Shown here: piece after piece, positions 1-7,962 of the stretch
How positions within the stretch are numbered: position 1 is the first letter of the stretch
How the letters are laid out: every line of letters starts with the position of its first letter
Assembly (NCBI GenBank): GCA_025997935.1
Contig: BNVG01000009.1
Location: 1 to 30,496, forward strand
Reading direction: 5' to 3'
Length of the DNA stretch: 30,496 bases
From: Synergistales bacterium
GTDB taxonomy: Bacteria; Synergistota; Synergistia; Synergistales; Aminobacteriaceae
The notes under the pieces: model-generated
What the model was told of the DNA's origin: nothing
Seen by the model: only the letters and a program-made list of their open reading frames with translations
Database searches by the model: none
Made by a program: the position numbers and the translations under genes

Positions 1-1
1 C

Positions 2-331
2 GGTAATCTTTATGTCACGAATTACGGCGGCGGGATTATCAAAGTGACGACAAACGGAACTGTAAGCGCGTTTTCAGATGAATTTGGACGTCCCGGCGTC
101 GGGATAGATATAAGCGGCCAAAACGTTATTTTTGCCGCCGACAACGGGGATAGCTGCGTTCGGACGCTTGCCGCGGACGGCACGACCAAAGTTGTGGTTG
201 AAAATATCGGAGGGTGTGTCGCCGTATTGGTTCATGAGGATACCTTGTATGTGGGTAGCTGGAACGACGGCGCGGTATACGCTTATTCAATTACGCGGCG
301 TATCTGTCCGCCGAAAGAAGAGAACGGGTAA
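2..331 (+). CDS. C-terminal part of a beta-propeller-like (NHL/SMP-30-like) protein, cut by window edge
   Basis: The reading frame is open from base 2 to the TAA at 329-331, so the gene starts to the left of the window; the GTG at 44 is an internal valine, not a convincing start. The visible 109 residues alternate short beta-strand-like stretches with Gly/Asn/Asp turns. Phrases such as GNLYVTNYGGG, VIFAADNGD and TLYVGSWNDGAVYAY recur about every 40 residues, as in NHL, SMP-30/gluconolactonase or Vgb-like propeller blades. Those families bind sugars or lactones or act as extracytoplasmic scaffolds. No catalytic residues can be assigned from this fragment, so the function is unknown. The tail is short and basic. 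The next gene on the same strand begins 127 bases later, with its own likely control region. Confidence 0.6.
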   Translation, partial: GNLYVTNYGGGIIKVTTNGTVSAFSDEFGRPGVGIDISGQNVIFAADNGDSCVRTLAADGTTKVVVENIGGCVAVLVHEDTLYVGSWNDGAVYAYSITRRICPPKEENG

Positions 332-402
332 AATATTAGGAGGTCGCCGGCGTCGCGCCTCAACCGTCACCGACAATCCCCCGCCCCGACTTTAGGCAAA
401 TA

Positions 403-433
403 GTATGATATATTAATATGTAATGTATCATAC
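403..433. promoter_or_regulatory. Inverted repeat upstream of the histidine kinase
   Basis: GTATGATA at 403-410 and TATCATAC at 426-433 are perfect 8-bp inverted arms separated by an AT-rich 15-base centre. The repeat ends 25 bases before the kinase start codon. It could be a split operator or an mRNA hairpin in the leader. A weak -10-like AT stretch (TATATTAATAT) lies within it, but no good -35 is seen. Confidence 0.35.
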
Positions 434-458
434 ATAAAAAGAAATAGGTGACAAGCGT

Positions 459-2630
459 ATGGCTGATGAAATTTCGCGAGGCGCGGTGAGCAAAAAGAAC
501 GCCGTTAGGGTGTACGCGGCGCTGGTTGTTGTCGCGGTTTGTCTCGCGGGTGCGATTTTCGCGGCGGGTGTGGGTATTTATTTCAGCACGCGCGAGATAA
601 CGAACACCGTCGCGGACAACCTGACGCTTCTCGTCAATATCTCCTCGGGTATGTTTATATCCTCCATTGAACAAATCAAGCAGGACACGGAGTACGTCGC
701 CGGGATGGCGGAAAGGGCGTACGCTTCGGGCGGTCTTGAAAAATTAATTTCCATGCTGGAAGACGAGATAATCCAAGGGCCGAGTTTCATATCCCTCGGC
801 GTCGCGTCGCCGGACGGCGTCGTCATATCAAAAGAAAAGCAAGGCCGGGCTTACGCCGCGTTGTCGGCTACGGAATACCGGACGTATCTCGAAAACACTC
901 CACCCAAGGGCGTGCGCATCGTCGGCTCCGCCGCAACAGATTCCGGCGAGCGGTTGTTGCGATGCCACTTTAGACTAAACTGCGGCGCGACGTTCGTTGC
1001 GGCGCTTCCGGGGGATTATTTCCCGCAGATTCTCTCCAAATCCAGCTATGACACTTACAATAGCGGGCGGGCTTTTGTGCTTGACGGGCAAGGTAACGTA
1101 ATCGCCGGCTCACGCAGCGGAAACGAAAGCCTGCTCGGCGTAAACTTGACGAACGTCCCGGGCGGACTCGGCGACATCGTCAAAAGGGCTTTGTTCGGAG
1201 AAAAGGCCGAGAGCGCCGTAGCGCAATATGACGATAAAATCGTGAACGCTGGCAGGATAATCTGCGCTTACGCGCCGATTCTTCACCAAAACGAGCGATG
1301 GGCGTTCTTCGCTACTGTGCCCGTATCAAACACATCCATTCCTAAAATGCGCAGACTTTTCATAATTGCCGGTTTGATCTTCCTTGCGTTTGGCGTAATC
1401 GCGTCCGTATTCCTGTCCGCCATGCAGGTAAAGCCATACAAAAAACTTGACAGTCAAAACGCGCTGCTGGCAGAACTCAACGCCAAGGCTGAATCAGCGG
1501 GCCGCGCCAAGGGGGATTTTTTGTCGAGCATGAGCCATGAAATCCGCACCCCCTTGAACGCCGTTATAGGCATGACCGCCATAGCGAAGAACGCGAAAGA
1601 TGAAAATCGGCGCTATGAATGCCTCACGAAAATCGAAAAGGCGTCGCGCCACCTGATGGGCGTAATCAACGACATTTTGGATATGTCGAAAATAGAGGCG
1701 AACAAACTCGAACTCGACGGCACGGATTTCAGTTTCGGGGACATGATAACCCGCGTCTCTGACATCATAGCTTTTCGCGTGGAAGAAAAGCGTCAAAACT
1801 ATTCCATAGATATAGACGCCGCCTTGCCGCCCTTTATAAATTCAGACGAACAGCGGCTCGCTCAGGTAATCACCAATCTTCTGACAAACGCGGTAAAATT
1901 CACGCCACAAAACGGCGATATCCGACTCACGGCGCGGCTTATAGAGGCCTCGCAGGGCGGCGCGGAAATAGAGGTTTCGGTGAAGGACTCAGGCATAGGC
2001 ATTTCCGGAGAACAACAGGAGAAGCTGTTCAACTCTTTTCAGCAGGCGGATAGCGGCACCTCGCGCAAGTACGGCGGCACGGGGCTTGGCCTAGCCATAT
2101 CGAAGCGCATTGTGGAGATGATGAACGGCCGTATTTGGGTGGAATCGGAGCCGGGGCGCGGGGCGCGGTTCTCGTTCAGGGTGCGCGTCCGCGTCGCGGA
2201 AGCGCCTGAAAGCAACGCGGACGCCCGACCCGTAAACGAGAAAAACACATTTGAGGGGAAATGCGTCCTGCTCGCGGAGGACATCGAGATAAACCGCGAA
2301 ATCGTGCGGTCGTTGCTTGAACCCACCGCCGTCCAAATCGTCGACGCCGTGGACGGCCTTGACGCGGTAGGAAAATTCGCCGCCGAGCCCGAAAAATACG
2401 ACGTTATCTTTATGGACGTACAGATGCCCGGGCTTGACGGCTACGACGCGACGCGTCAAATCAGATCGATCGGAACGGACAAGGCTAAGAATATACCGAT
2501 AATCGCAATGACGGCGAACGTCTTCAGGGAGGACATAGACAAATGTCTCGCCGCCGGGATGGACGCGCATATAGGCAAACCGATAGATATAGAGCAGGTC
2601 TTGGAAAAGCTCAGGTTTTACCTGACGTAG
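459..2630 (+). CDS. Membrane hybrid sensor histidine kinase with C-terminal receiver domain
   Basis: Two-component sensor of 723 aa that would autophosphorylate and pass the phosphate to its own receiver. A first membrane helix lies at about residues 18-42, followed by an extracytoplasmic sensor of about 250 residues (probably Cache/PAS-like) and a second helix at about 299-322. There is no obvious HAMP domain. The HisKA domain has the phospho-acceptor His360 in SMSHEIRTPLN. The ATPase domain shows an N box around Asn473 (NLLTNAVKFTP), DSGIGIS at 510-516 and YGGTGLGL at 538-545. The receiver from about 601 has the acidic pair Glu607/Asp608, phospho-acceptor Asp653 (FMDVQMPG) and Lys707. The ATG at 459 follows AGGTGA at a plausible distance. 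No separate DNA-binding regulator is adjacent, so the output is unknown. The Cache assignment is inferred from layout only. Confidence 0.93.
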   Translation: MADEISRGAVSKKNAVRVYAALVVVAVCLAGAIFAAGVGIYFSTREITNTVADNLTLLVNISSGMFISSIEQIKQDTEYVAGMAERAYASGGLEKLISMLEDEIIQGPSFISLGVASPDGVVISKEKQGRAYAALSATEYRTYLENTPPKGVRIVGSAATDSGERLLRCHFRLNCGATFVAALPGDYFPQILSKSSYDTYNSGRAFVLDGQGNVIAGSRSGNESLLGVNLTNVPGGLGDIVKRALFGEKAESAVAQYDDKIVNAGRIICAYAPILHQNERWAFFATVPVSNTSIPKMRRLFIIAGLIFLAFGVIASVFLSAMQVKPYKKLDSQNALLAELNAKAESAGRAKGDFLSSMSHEIRTPLNAVIGMTAIAKNAKDENRRYECLTKIEKASRHLMGVINDILDMSKIEANKLELDGTDFSFGDMITRVSDIIAFRVEEKRQNYSIDIDAALPPFINSDEQRLAQVITNLLTNAVKFTPQNGDIRLTARLIEASQGGAEIEVSVKDSGIGISGEQQEKLFNSFQQADSGTSRKYGGTGLGLAISKRIVEMMNGRIWVESEPGRGARFSFRVRVRVAEAPESNADARPVNEKNTFEGKCVLLAEDIEINREIVRSLLEPTAVQIVDAVDGLDAVGKFAAEPEKYDVIFMDVQMPGLDGYDATRQIRSIGTDKAKNIPIIAMTANVFREDIDKCLAAGMDAHIGKPIDIEQVLEKLRFYLT

Positions 2631-2640
2631 CCCGATATTT

Positions 2641-3132
2641 TTATTTTTTTCTCGTGACGTGCATATTACAGCACCGCCCGCCATTGGAGAGCATCTCGGG
2701 AAAGTCAAGCTCAAGCCCCGGAAAGCAACTTATCATACCGAAGTCCCCGCAGTTGGCGATTTCGCAAAGCTCCCGTTTTTCCTCGGGCGTGAGTCCGAGT
2801 TTGTCGAACACGTCCATGAAAGGGCAGGCGAAAAACAAAACGCTGCTCTCATCGTCGTCTAATTTGACGGCCTTCATATCGAAAGCGAGCTTCGCGGGAC
2901 CCGAATCGACCGCCTCCACAAACTCCTTGGCCGTCGCGTCAGGCGGCAGGTTCATCTTCCCCACCTTACGCACCCCAAACTCGTGGATGACCTTCTCGGC
3001 AATCTCCCGCGCGCCCTTGGGATCTGATTTTTTGAAGGCAAAATAAAGACGCCAAAACCACTCCGCTCTGTCCTCTATCGTTCCCCTTACAATCTGCGTG
3101 ACTTCTTCTCGCGTGTAAAAAACCTCCGGCAT
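2641..3132 (-). CDS. ATC-hydrolase-like protein (L-2-amino-thiazoline-4-carboxylate hydrolase family)
   Basis: A 163-aa soluble protein, last in the Liv transporter operon. The C-terminal half has the spacing expected of the ATC hydrolase family: CPFMDVFDKLGL (Cys103), a Cys123-x4-Cys128 segment, then a Gly-Gly-x-Cys-Cys turn (Cys154/155) close to the end. Founding members hydrolyse L-2-amino-Δ2-thiazoline-4-carboxylate in the bacterial route to L-cysteine; most homologues are untested. The start is the ATG at 3132, which has GAGAGG eight bases upstream; a GTG at 3141 overlaps that ribosome-binding site. It lies 25 bases after livF, so co-expression is likely, and its product may act on an imported amino acid. 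It converges tail to tail with the kinase gene, leaving only 10 bases. The family call is from memory of motifs and is moderate. Confidence 0.6.
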   Translation of the reverse strand: MPEVFYTREEVTQIVRGTIEDRAEWFWRLYFAFKKSDPKGAREIAEKVIHEFGVRKVGKMNLPPDATAKEFVEAVDSGPAKLAFDMKAVKLDDDESSVLFFACPFMDVFDKLGLTPEEKRELCEIANCGDFGMISCFPGLELDFPEMLSNGGRCCNMHVTRKK

Positions 3133-3157
3133 AACAAACACCTCTCTCTTTCTTTTT

Positions 3158-3862
3158 TTATTTTCCGCCCAAGTAAGCCCTTCTGACCGCGTCGTTTTGG
3201 CTCAGTTCTTCGGCGTCGCCGTCAAGCGTTATGTTCCCTGTCTCCAAAACATAAGCGCGGTGCGCTACTGAGAGCGCGGCGTTCGCGTTTTGCTCTATTA
3301 AAAGAATTGTAACACCTTGGTCATTGATAGACTGAATAAGATCGAATATCAATAGCACGAGGTTCGGAGCCAGACCCAGCGAGGGTTCGTCAAGGAGCAA
3401 AAGAACCGGGTCGGCCATCAGCGCGCGCCCGATAGCCAGCATCTGTTGCTCGCCCCCTGACAGAGTCCCCGCCTGTTGAGGCAGGCGTTCTTTCAGGCGC
3501 GGAAAAAGCGCGTACACTCTCTCGTAAGACCCCTCAAGCTCGCTTGCCTTTTTGCCGTAAGCGCCGAGGCGCAGATTCTGGGCCACCGTCAGCGCGGGGA
3601 AAACCTCCCGGCCCTCCGGCGACATGCTTATACCCCTTTTGACGATGAGGTGCGGGGCCATATTGGTTATCTTCTCTCCCTGAAAAAGAATTTCGCCCCC
3701 CGAGGCCGGCACAATACCGGATATCGTGTTCAGCAGAGTAGATTTTCCCGCGCCGTTGCTGCCTATGAGCGTAACTATTTCTCCCTTTTCGATACGCACA
3801 TCAATGCCCTTGAGGGCGTGTATCTGGCCGTAGTGAGTGTTAAGTCCGCTTATGTTTAGCAT
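3158..3862 (-). CDS. livF: Branched-chain/polar amino-acid ABC transporter ATPase LivF
   Basis: Cytoplasmic ATPase of 234 aa, the usual LivF length. It shows Walker A GSNGAGKS at 34-41, signature LSGGE at 134-138, Walker B LLLLDEP ending at 160, and IEQNA in place of the H-loop histidine, which is normal for LivF. It would pair with the LivG-type domain of the preceding gene to power uptake through LivH/LivM. Its start overlaps the end of the livM-livG gene by 23 bases, implying translational coupling. Substrate range (Leu/Ile/Val or other amino acids, amides, short acids) cannot be read from the ATPase. Confidence 0.95.
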   Translation of the reverse strand: MLNISGLNTHYGQIHALKGIDVRIEKGEIVTLIGSNGAGKSTLLNTISGIVPASGGEILFQGEKITNMAPHLIVKRGISMSPEGREVFPALTVAQNLRLGAYGKKASELEGSYERVYALFPRLKERLPQQAGTLSGGEQQMLAIGRALMADPVLLLLDEPSLGLAPNLVLLIFDLIQSINDQGVTILLIEQNANAALSVAHRAYVLETGNITLDGDAEELSQNDAVRRAYLGGK

Positions 3863-5672
3863 GTTCCCTGACGCCTCCCAGATACGCCTCTATGACCCTG
3901 GGGTTTGTGGCTATCTCACCCGGGAGTCCTTGCGCGATAAGTTTGCCGTAGTCAAGGACGTAAATTCTGTCCGATATGTTCATAACCACGCTCATGTCGT
4001 GCTCTATAAGAAGTATCGTATATCCCCGGTCGCGAAGCAATCTGATGAACTCCAACAGGTTGTTCGATTCCTGCGGGTTCATACCGGCCGCCGGTTCGTC
4101 CAAGAGAATCAACCGCGCGTCCGTCGCTATGGCGCGCGCTATCTCTAACTTTCGCTGTTCTCCGTAGGGGAGGTTTTTGGCATAGTCGTGCATACGATAG
4201 TCTAAACCTATGGATTTGAGGATTCTGACCGCCTTTTCCGTTTTCGCCCTTTCCTCTTTCCTGAAACGCGCCGTTCTGAACACGGCGTCGAAAAAGCCGT
4301 AGCGCGTGTTGATATGCGTCCCCACAAGAACGTTTTCGATAACCCTCATGCCGGGGAAAAGCCTTATGTTCTGAAAGGTTCTCGACACCCCCATTTTGAC
4401 GATGTCCTGGGGTTTAGCGTTACGCACCGAACGGCTCTCGAACAAAATTTCCCCGCCGTCTATCTCGCAGACGCCTGTCAGGATATTGAATATGGTCGTC
4501 TTGCCGGCGCCGTTGGGGCCTATTATGCTGACAATTTCGCCTCTGTCCACGTGAAAACTGACGTCGCTCACCGCCGCGAGGCCGCCGAAACGCTTCACTA
4601 CGTTTTTGACCTCGACAACAGACGCTTTTCCGCCGTCAAGTGAGGCAGACTCCAAATTTGCGTCGACGGTTTCAGGTCTTACCCCATTCGGGAAGCGGTA
4701 AGGGACTTTCGACTGCCACCCCAAAATGCCCTGCGGACGAAAGCGCATCATCAGCACCAGCACAAGCCCGTAAAAAACAAAACGATACCGGTCGAGAAAA
4801 CGCAAAACCTCCGGGAAGGAAACCAAGAGTATAGCCCCGACGTACATGCCGCGCAACGTCCCCATTCCGCCAAGAATGACTATGCTCAAAATCAATATGG
4901 ACGTGTCAAACGTAAAGGAATTTGGGTCGATATATCGCATGAAGTGCGCGTAAAAAGCCCCGGCAACGCCCGATATGGCCGCCGACAGCACGAAGGCCAA
5001 GACTTTGTAATAGACGGTTTTTATCCCCATCATAGTCGCGGCCATCTCGTCCTCTTTGATGGCGACGAAGGCCCTGCCTATTTTGGAGCGAACGACCACG
5101 TAACACAAAAGCGCGGTGAACAGCAGCACGATAAGAATGAGGTAGTAAGCGCCGTTGTTTCTAAGCGAAAGCTCGATGCCGAAAAAGAACGGGCGCGGGA
5201 TGTTTTTCACGCCCATCGGGCCGTTGGTGACGGTTTGCCAGTTGGCTAAAATCATCCTGACAATCTCGGCGAATCCCAAAGTCACAATCGACAGATACGA
5301 CCCCGACAGGCGTAGCGACGGCAACCCCACCGTCAGTCCGGCGGCGGCGGCCAACAGGGCGGCGAAAGGAAGCGCCGTGAAGAAACCAAACCCCGCTTTG
5401 GTCACCAAAAGAGCCGACGTGTAGGCGCCTATGGCGAAAAAGGCCGCGTTGCCCAGAGAAACCTGTCCCGTATATCCCGTAGGCAGGTTGAGCCCCAGGG
5501 CCAGAGTTCCGTAAATCATTATCAAAACGTAAATCCTCTTGACGTAAGAAGGGGTATCTATGAGGGGCAACGTCAGGAGCAGGAGAACCAACAACGCGAT
5601 TACGGACAGGCGGCGGCGCGCGAAAAACATCTCGGCGCGCTCCCAAAAGTTTTTGGTTTGTAATATAGCCAT
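3840..5672 (-). CDS. livM/livG: Fused LivM permease - LivG ATPase of a branched-chain amino-acid ABC transporter
   Basis: A single 610-aa chain joins two proteins that are usually separate. Residues about 20-320 form a LivM-type permease with about nine to ten hydrophobic helices and the family stretch GYTGQVSLGNAAFFAIGAY at 66-84. A linker of about 30 residues (325-352) leads to a LivG-type ATPase with Walker A GPNGAGKT at 385-392, signature LPYGE at 501-505, Walker B LILLDEP at 521-527 and H-loop His558. The frame is continuous, with no stop or shift at the junction. Livmg fusions are known in some bacteria, so this is uncommon rather than new. The gene lies 3 bases after livH and overlaps livF by 23 bases. 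The fusion fixes a 1:1 permease:ATPase ratio. Confidence 0.95.
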   Translation of the reverse strand: MAILQTKNFWERAEMFFARRRLSVIALLVLLLLTLPLIDTPSYVKRIYVLIMIYGTLALGLNLPTGYTGQVSLGNAAFFAIGAYTSALLVTKAGFGFFTALPFAALLAAAAGLTVGLPSLRLSGSYLSIVTLGFAEIVRMILANWQTVTNGPMGVKNIPRPFFFGIELSLRNNGAYYLILIVLLFTALLCYVVVRSKIGRAFVAIKEDEMAATMMGIKTVYYKVLAFVLSAAISGVAGAFYAHFMRYIDPNSFTFDTSILILSIVILGGMGTLRGMYVGAILLVSFPEVLRFLDRYRFVFYGLVLVLMMRFRPQGILGWQSKVPYRFPNGVRPETVDANLESASLDGGKASVVEVKNVVKRFGGLAAVSDVSFHVDRGEIVSIIGPNGAGKTTIFNILTGVCEIDGGEILFESRSVRNAKPQDIVKMGVSRTFQNIRLFPGMRVIENVLVGTHINTRYGFFDAVFRTARFRKEERAKTEKAVRILKSIGLDYRMHDYAKNLPYGEQRKLEIARAIATDARLILLDEPAAGMNPQESNNLLEFIRLLRDRGYTILLIEHDMSVVMNISDRIYVLDYGKLIAQGLPGEIATNPRVIEAYLGGVREHAKHKRT

Positions 5673-5675
5673 GAC

Positions 5676-6551
5676 TCAGACCTTTGATATTCCCTTTTTG
5701 CCGAAAAGGCCCGTGGGCTTGATTATCAAAATGATTATAAGGATAACGAAAGCGGCCGCGTCGCGGTAGGTTCCCCCGATATACCCGGACGCCAAACTCT
5801 CGGAAAGCCCCACCACCAAACCCCCGACGACTGAGCCGTACAGAATGCCTATGCCGCCCAGTATGGCCGCCGCAAAAGCCTTCAACCCTACAAGAAAGCC
5901 CATCGTCGGGTAGACAAGCTGATAGTACCCGGCCATCAAAGCCCCCGCTATCGCCGCCGACGCGCCCCCAAGGAAGAACGTGAACGTTATGACGAAATTT
6001 ACGTTGATACCCATCAAGTGGGCGGCCTTGGTGTTCTGCTCGACGGCCTGCATGGCTAAGCCTATGCGGGTTTTTTTGACGATAAGGGTGAGCGCCATAA
6101 GCAGTAAAAGAGAAATTACGAACAAAAAAAGCTGCGGCGATGTGACGGGGATGTCAGCCAGATTCAGCCCGCCCATGTCGAAGAAGTTGGGGAACGACTT
6201 CCGCTCGCTCCCGAAAAAAATCATCAGGAGGTTCTGTATGATGTAAGAAACGCCTATCGTGGTTATAAGAGAAGCTATGGGCATGGATTTTTTCTTCCGC
6301 AGTGGCTCGAGCGCGAACTTGTCGATCAAAACCCCAAGCATCCCGGTCAGGAGAATGCTGGCCAATATGCCCCACCAGATTGGATAATTCAGCCCTATGA
6401 ACAGCAACACGACATGGGCTCCGAAGGCGTAAACCGCTCCGTGAGAGAAATTGATAAGCCTCAGAATGCCGAAGACCAAAGAGTACCCCACCGCAACTAT
6501 CGCGTAAGCCATGCCTACGGCTATTCCGTTAAAAACATATTGAAAAAACAT
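5676..6551 (-). CDS. livH: Branched-chain amino-acid ABC transporter permease LivH
   Basis: Integral membrane protein of 291 aa, typical LivH length, with about eight hydrophobic segments. The N-terminal stretch GIAVGMAYAIVAVGYSLVFG and the following LRLINFSHGAVYAFGA are family hallmarks, as is the late GGIGILYGSVVGGLVVG loop that contacts the ATPase. It forms the translocation path with the LivM half of the next gene. It ends 3 bases before that gene and begins 110 bases after livK. A long stem-loop fills this gap and may lower expression of the membrane parts relative to the binding protein. Confidence 0.95.
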   Translation of the reverse strand: MFFQYVFNGIAVGMAYAIVAVGYSLVFGILRLINFSHGAVYAFGAHVVLLFIGLNYPIWWGILASILLTGMLGVLIDKFALEPLRKKKSMPIASLITTIGVSYIIQNLLMIFFGSERKSFPNFFDMGGLNLADIPVTSPQLFLFVISLLLLMALTLIVKKTRIGLAMQAVEQNTKAAHLMGINVNFVITFTFFLGGASAAIAGALMAGYYQLVYPTMGFLVGLKAFAAAILGGIGILYGSVVGGLVVGLSESLASGYIGGTYRDAAAFVILIIILIIKPTGLFGKKGISKV

Positions 6552-6569
6552 TACGCCTCACCGCCCGAC

Positions 6570-6659
6570 AATTCGTAGGGGCGCGCCTACGGTCGCCCGT
6601 GTGTGAGAACAATCGCCGTATGCGAAAACGGGCGCGCCGCAGGCGCGCCCCTACGAATT
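6570..6659. repeat. Long inverted repeat between livK and livH (interspersed GTAGGGGCG-type element)
   Basis: Outer arms at 6570-6588 and 6641-6659 are a perfect 19-bp inverted repeat starting AATTCGTAGGGGCG. Inside, CGCCCGT (about 6594-6600) pairs with ACGGGCG (6628-6634). The 90-bp unit fills nearly the whole gap between the livK stop and the livH start. No T-run follows, so it is not a standard terminator. Each arm read outward-in begins TTCGTAGGGGCGCGCCT, like short interspersed palindromic repeats found in many genomes. A related stem lies at 27404-27426. Confidence 0.7.
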
Positions 6660-6661
6660 TG

Positions 6662-7774
6662 TTAGTCTACTTTAACGAACTTTCCGCCCTTGATCTGCAA
6701 AACCATGAACACTTTCTGCGCCTCTCCGCGGGAGTCGAATTTGATCTCGCCGCCCACTCCGTTGTAGTCGATATTGGCTATGTAGTCTCTTATTTTGGCG
6801 CGGTCGTTGCTCTTGGTCTTCTCGATGGCCTCGCAGATCATCCCCGCCGCGTCATAAGCCTGAGCCGAAAGCGAGGATGGGTTTTTGCCCGCGCGCGCGT
6901 GGAAAGCGTCCCTGAACTCGACGATATTGGGCTCGTCGCTTTCGTTGAAGTACGCGACCGGGAAAACGGTGTTCTCGACGTACTCTCCGCCAAGTTTCAG
7001 AACCTGATCGTCATAGAGGTTGGCGAACGCGGCCAGTCCAATCTTGGGGTCCTGCTGACGGTACTGCCTCGCGAAGGGAACGAAGGTGTTGTGCATACCC
7101 ACGATAATGACGGCGTCCACGCCCGCCGCTTTGAAGTTCGCTATTGGCGTGCTGTAATCGTCGGAGCCGTCCGTGCATTCCTCGTGAATGACCAGCGTGA
7201 GGTTGGGGTTGTCCGCTATTAGTTTGGTCATAATCTGCGCCGTCGCCCTGCCCCAGTCGGTCATGATGGAAAGAAGCCCTATTTTTTTGGCCCCCAAAAC
7301 CTTGTCAACGCCTCTGACCGTGCTCGCGCCCTCGACGCTGATAATGGTGTTGTTACGGAAAATATAGTCGCCGGCGCTCGTGAAATCCGGGTGAGAGGCC
7401 GAAGCCGAGATATTGACAAGGCCCGCTTCCTGGAAAGTAGGGGTGGCCGCCATGCTGACGCCGCTGACGTAGCTTCCGATTATCCCCACGACGTCCATGT
7501 CCTCTACGACCCTTTCGGCTATGGTCGCGGCCTCTTCGCCGTTGTTCTTGTCGTCAAAGACCACAACCTCGAGCTTATATCCGCCCGCGCCGCCCTGCTT
7601 GTTCCATTTCTCGACCTGAAGCTCAGTCGCGTACCTGAAGCCGAGGCCGTACTCCGCGTGCTCGCCGGTCATCGGGCCGTACACCGCTATCTTGGCGATT
7701 TTGTCGGCAGCCCCCGCCCCAGTCACAAAAACAAACGCCAAAAGAACCAACGACAGAAATGTTACCTTTTTCAT
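6662..7774 (-). CDS. livK: Branched-chain amino-acid ABC transporter substrate-binding protein LivK-like
   Basis: Exported solute-binding protein (type I periplasmic fold, leucine-binding family) of about 370 aa. From the chosen ATG at 7774 it begins MKKVTFLSLVLLAF, a textbook signal peptide ending near GAGAAD. No lipobox cysteine is seen, so it should be free in the periplasm. Family features include IAVYGPMTGEHAEYG near the mature N-terminus, the VVGIIGSYVSG segment, and GYLSAQAYDA-like SSLSAQAYDAAGM near the C-terminus. The longer frame to 7789 uses TTG codons placed almost on top of GAAAGG and is less likely. It is the first gene of the Liv operon, about 105 bases downstream of a good promoter. 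The ligand cannot be fixed from sequence; leucine-like amino acids, amides and short acids are all known for the family. Confidence 0.93.
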   Translation of the reverse strand: MKKVTFLSLVLLAFVFVTGAGAADKIAKIAVYGPMTGEHAEYGLGFRYATELQVEKWNKQGGAGGYKLEVVVFDDKNNGEEAATIAERVVEDMDVVGIIGSYVSGVSMAATPTFQEAGLVNISASASHPDFTSAGDYIFRNNTIISVEGASTVRGVDKVLGAKKIGLLSIMTDWGRATAQIMTKLIADNPNLTLVIHEECTDGSDDYSTPIANFKAAGVDAVIIVGMHNTFVPFARQYRQQDPKIGLAAFANLYDDQVLKLGGEYVENTVFPVAYFNESDEPNIVEFRDAFHARAGKNPSSLSAQAYDAAGMICEAIEKTKSNDRAKIRDYIANIDYNGVGGEIKFDSRGEAQKVFMVLQIKGGKFVKVD

Positions 7775-7819
7775 CTTCAACTCGACCAACCTTTCAAAAT
7801 TTTTATGCTTTCCCGCTTG

Positions 7820-7834
7820 TTGTTAAGATAACAA
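7820..7834. promoter_or_regulatory. Inverted repeat in the liv leader, candidate operator
   Basis: TTGTTA-AGA-TAACAA is a perfect 6-bp inverted repeat with a 3-base centre. It lies between the predicted start of transcription (near 7879) and the livK start codon. It could bind a repressor or form a small leader hairpin; no regulator gene in the window is linked to it. Confidence 0.3.
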
Positions 7835-7885
7835 TTTACCTTAATGTATTTTAATTTATCTTATCAACTTAATATGATTTAGTCG

Positions 7886-7914
7886 ATACTAACATCTACT
7901 AAAATCGCAGTCAA
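7886..7914 (-). promoter_or_regulatory. Sigma-70-type promoter for the liv operon
   Basis: On the minus strand, -35 TTGACT (7909-7914) and -10 TAGTAT (7886-7891) are separated by exactly 17 bases. Start of transcription would be near 7879, giving a leader of about 105 bases before livK. The upstream carboxylate operon ends at 7963 with no visible terminator, so read-through could add to expression. Confidence 0.6.
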
Positions 7915-7962
7915 GGATTTAAGGCAAAAATTGTCATTCGTCTGTAAAATATGCAAAAAAGT

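Noticed and set aside
2611..2640. Possible terminator TCAGGT-TTT-ACCTGA at the end of the kinase gene with a later T-rich stretch
   Set aside because: The stem is only 6 bp with a 3-base loop, lies within the coding end, and the T-run comes more than ten bases later, so it is not a convincing terminator.
2091..2714. Minus-strand open frame of 207 codons opposite the kinase receiver domain
   Set aside because: It overlaps the well-supported ATPase and receiver domains on the other strand and has no family features.
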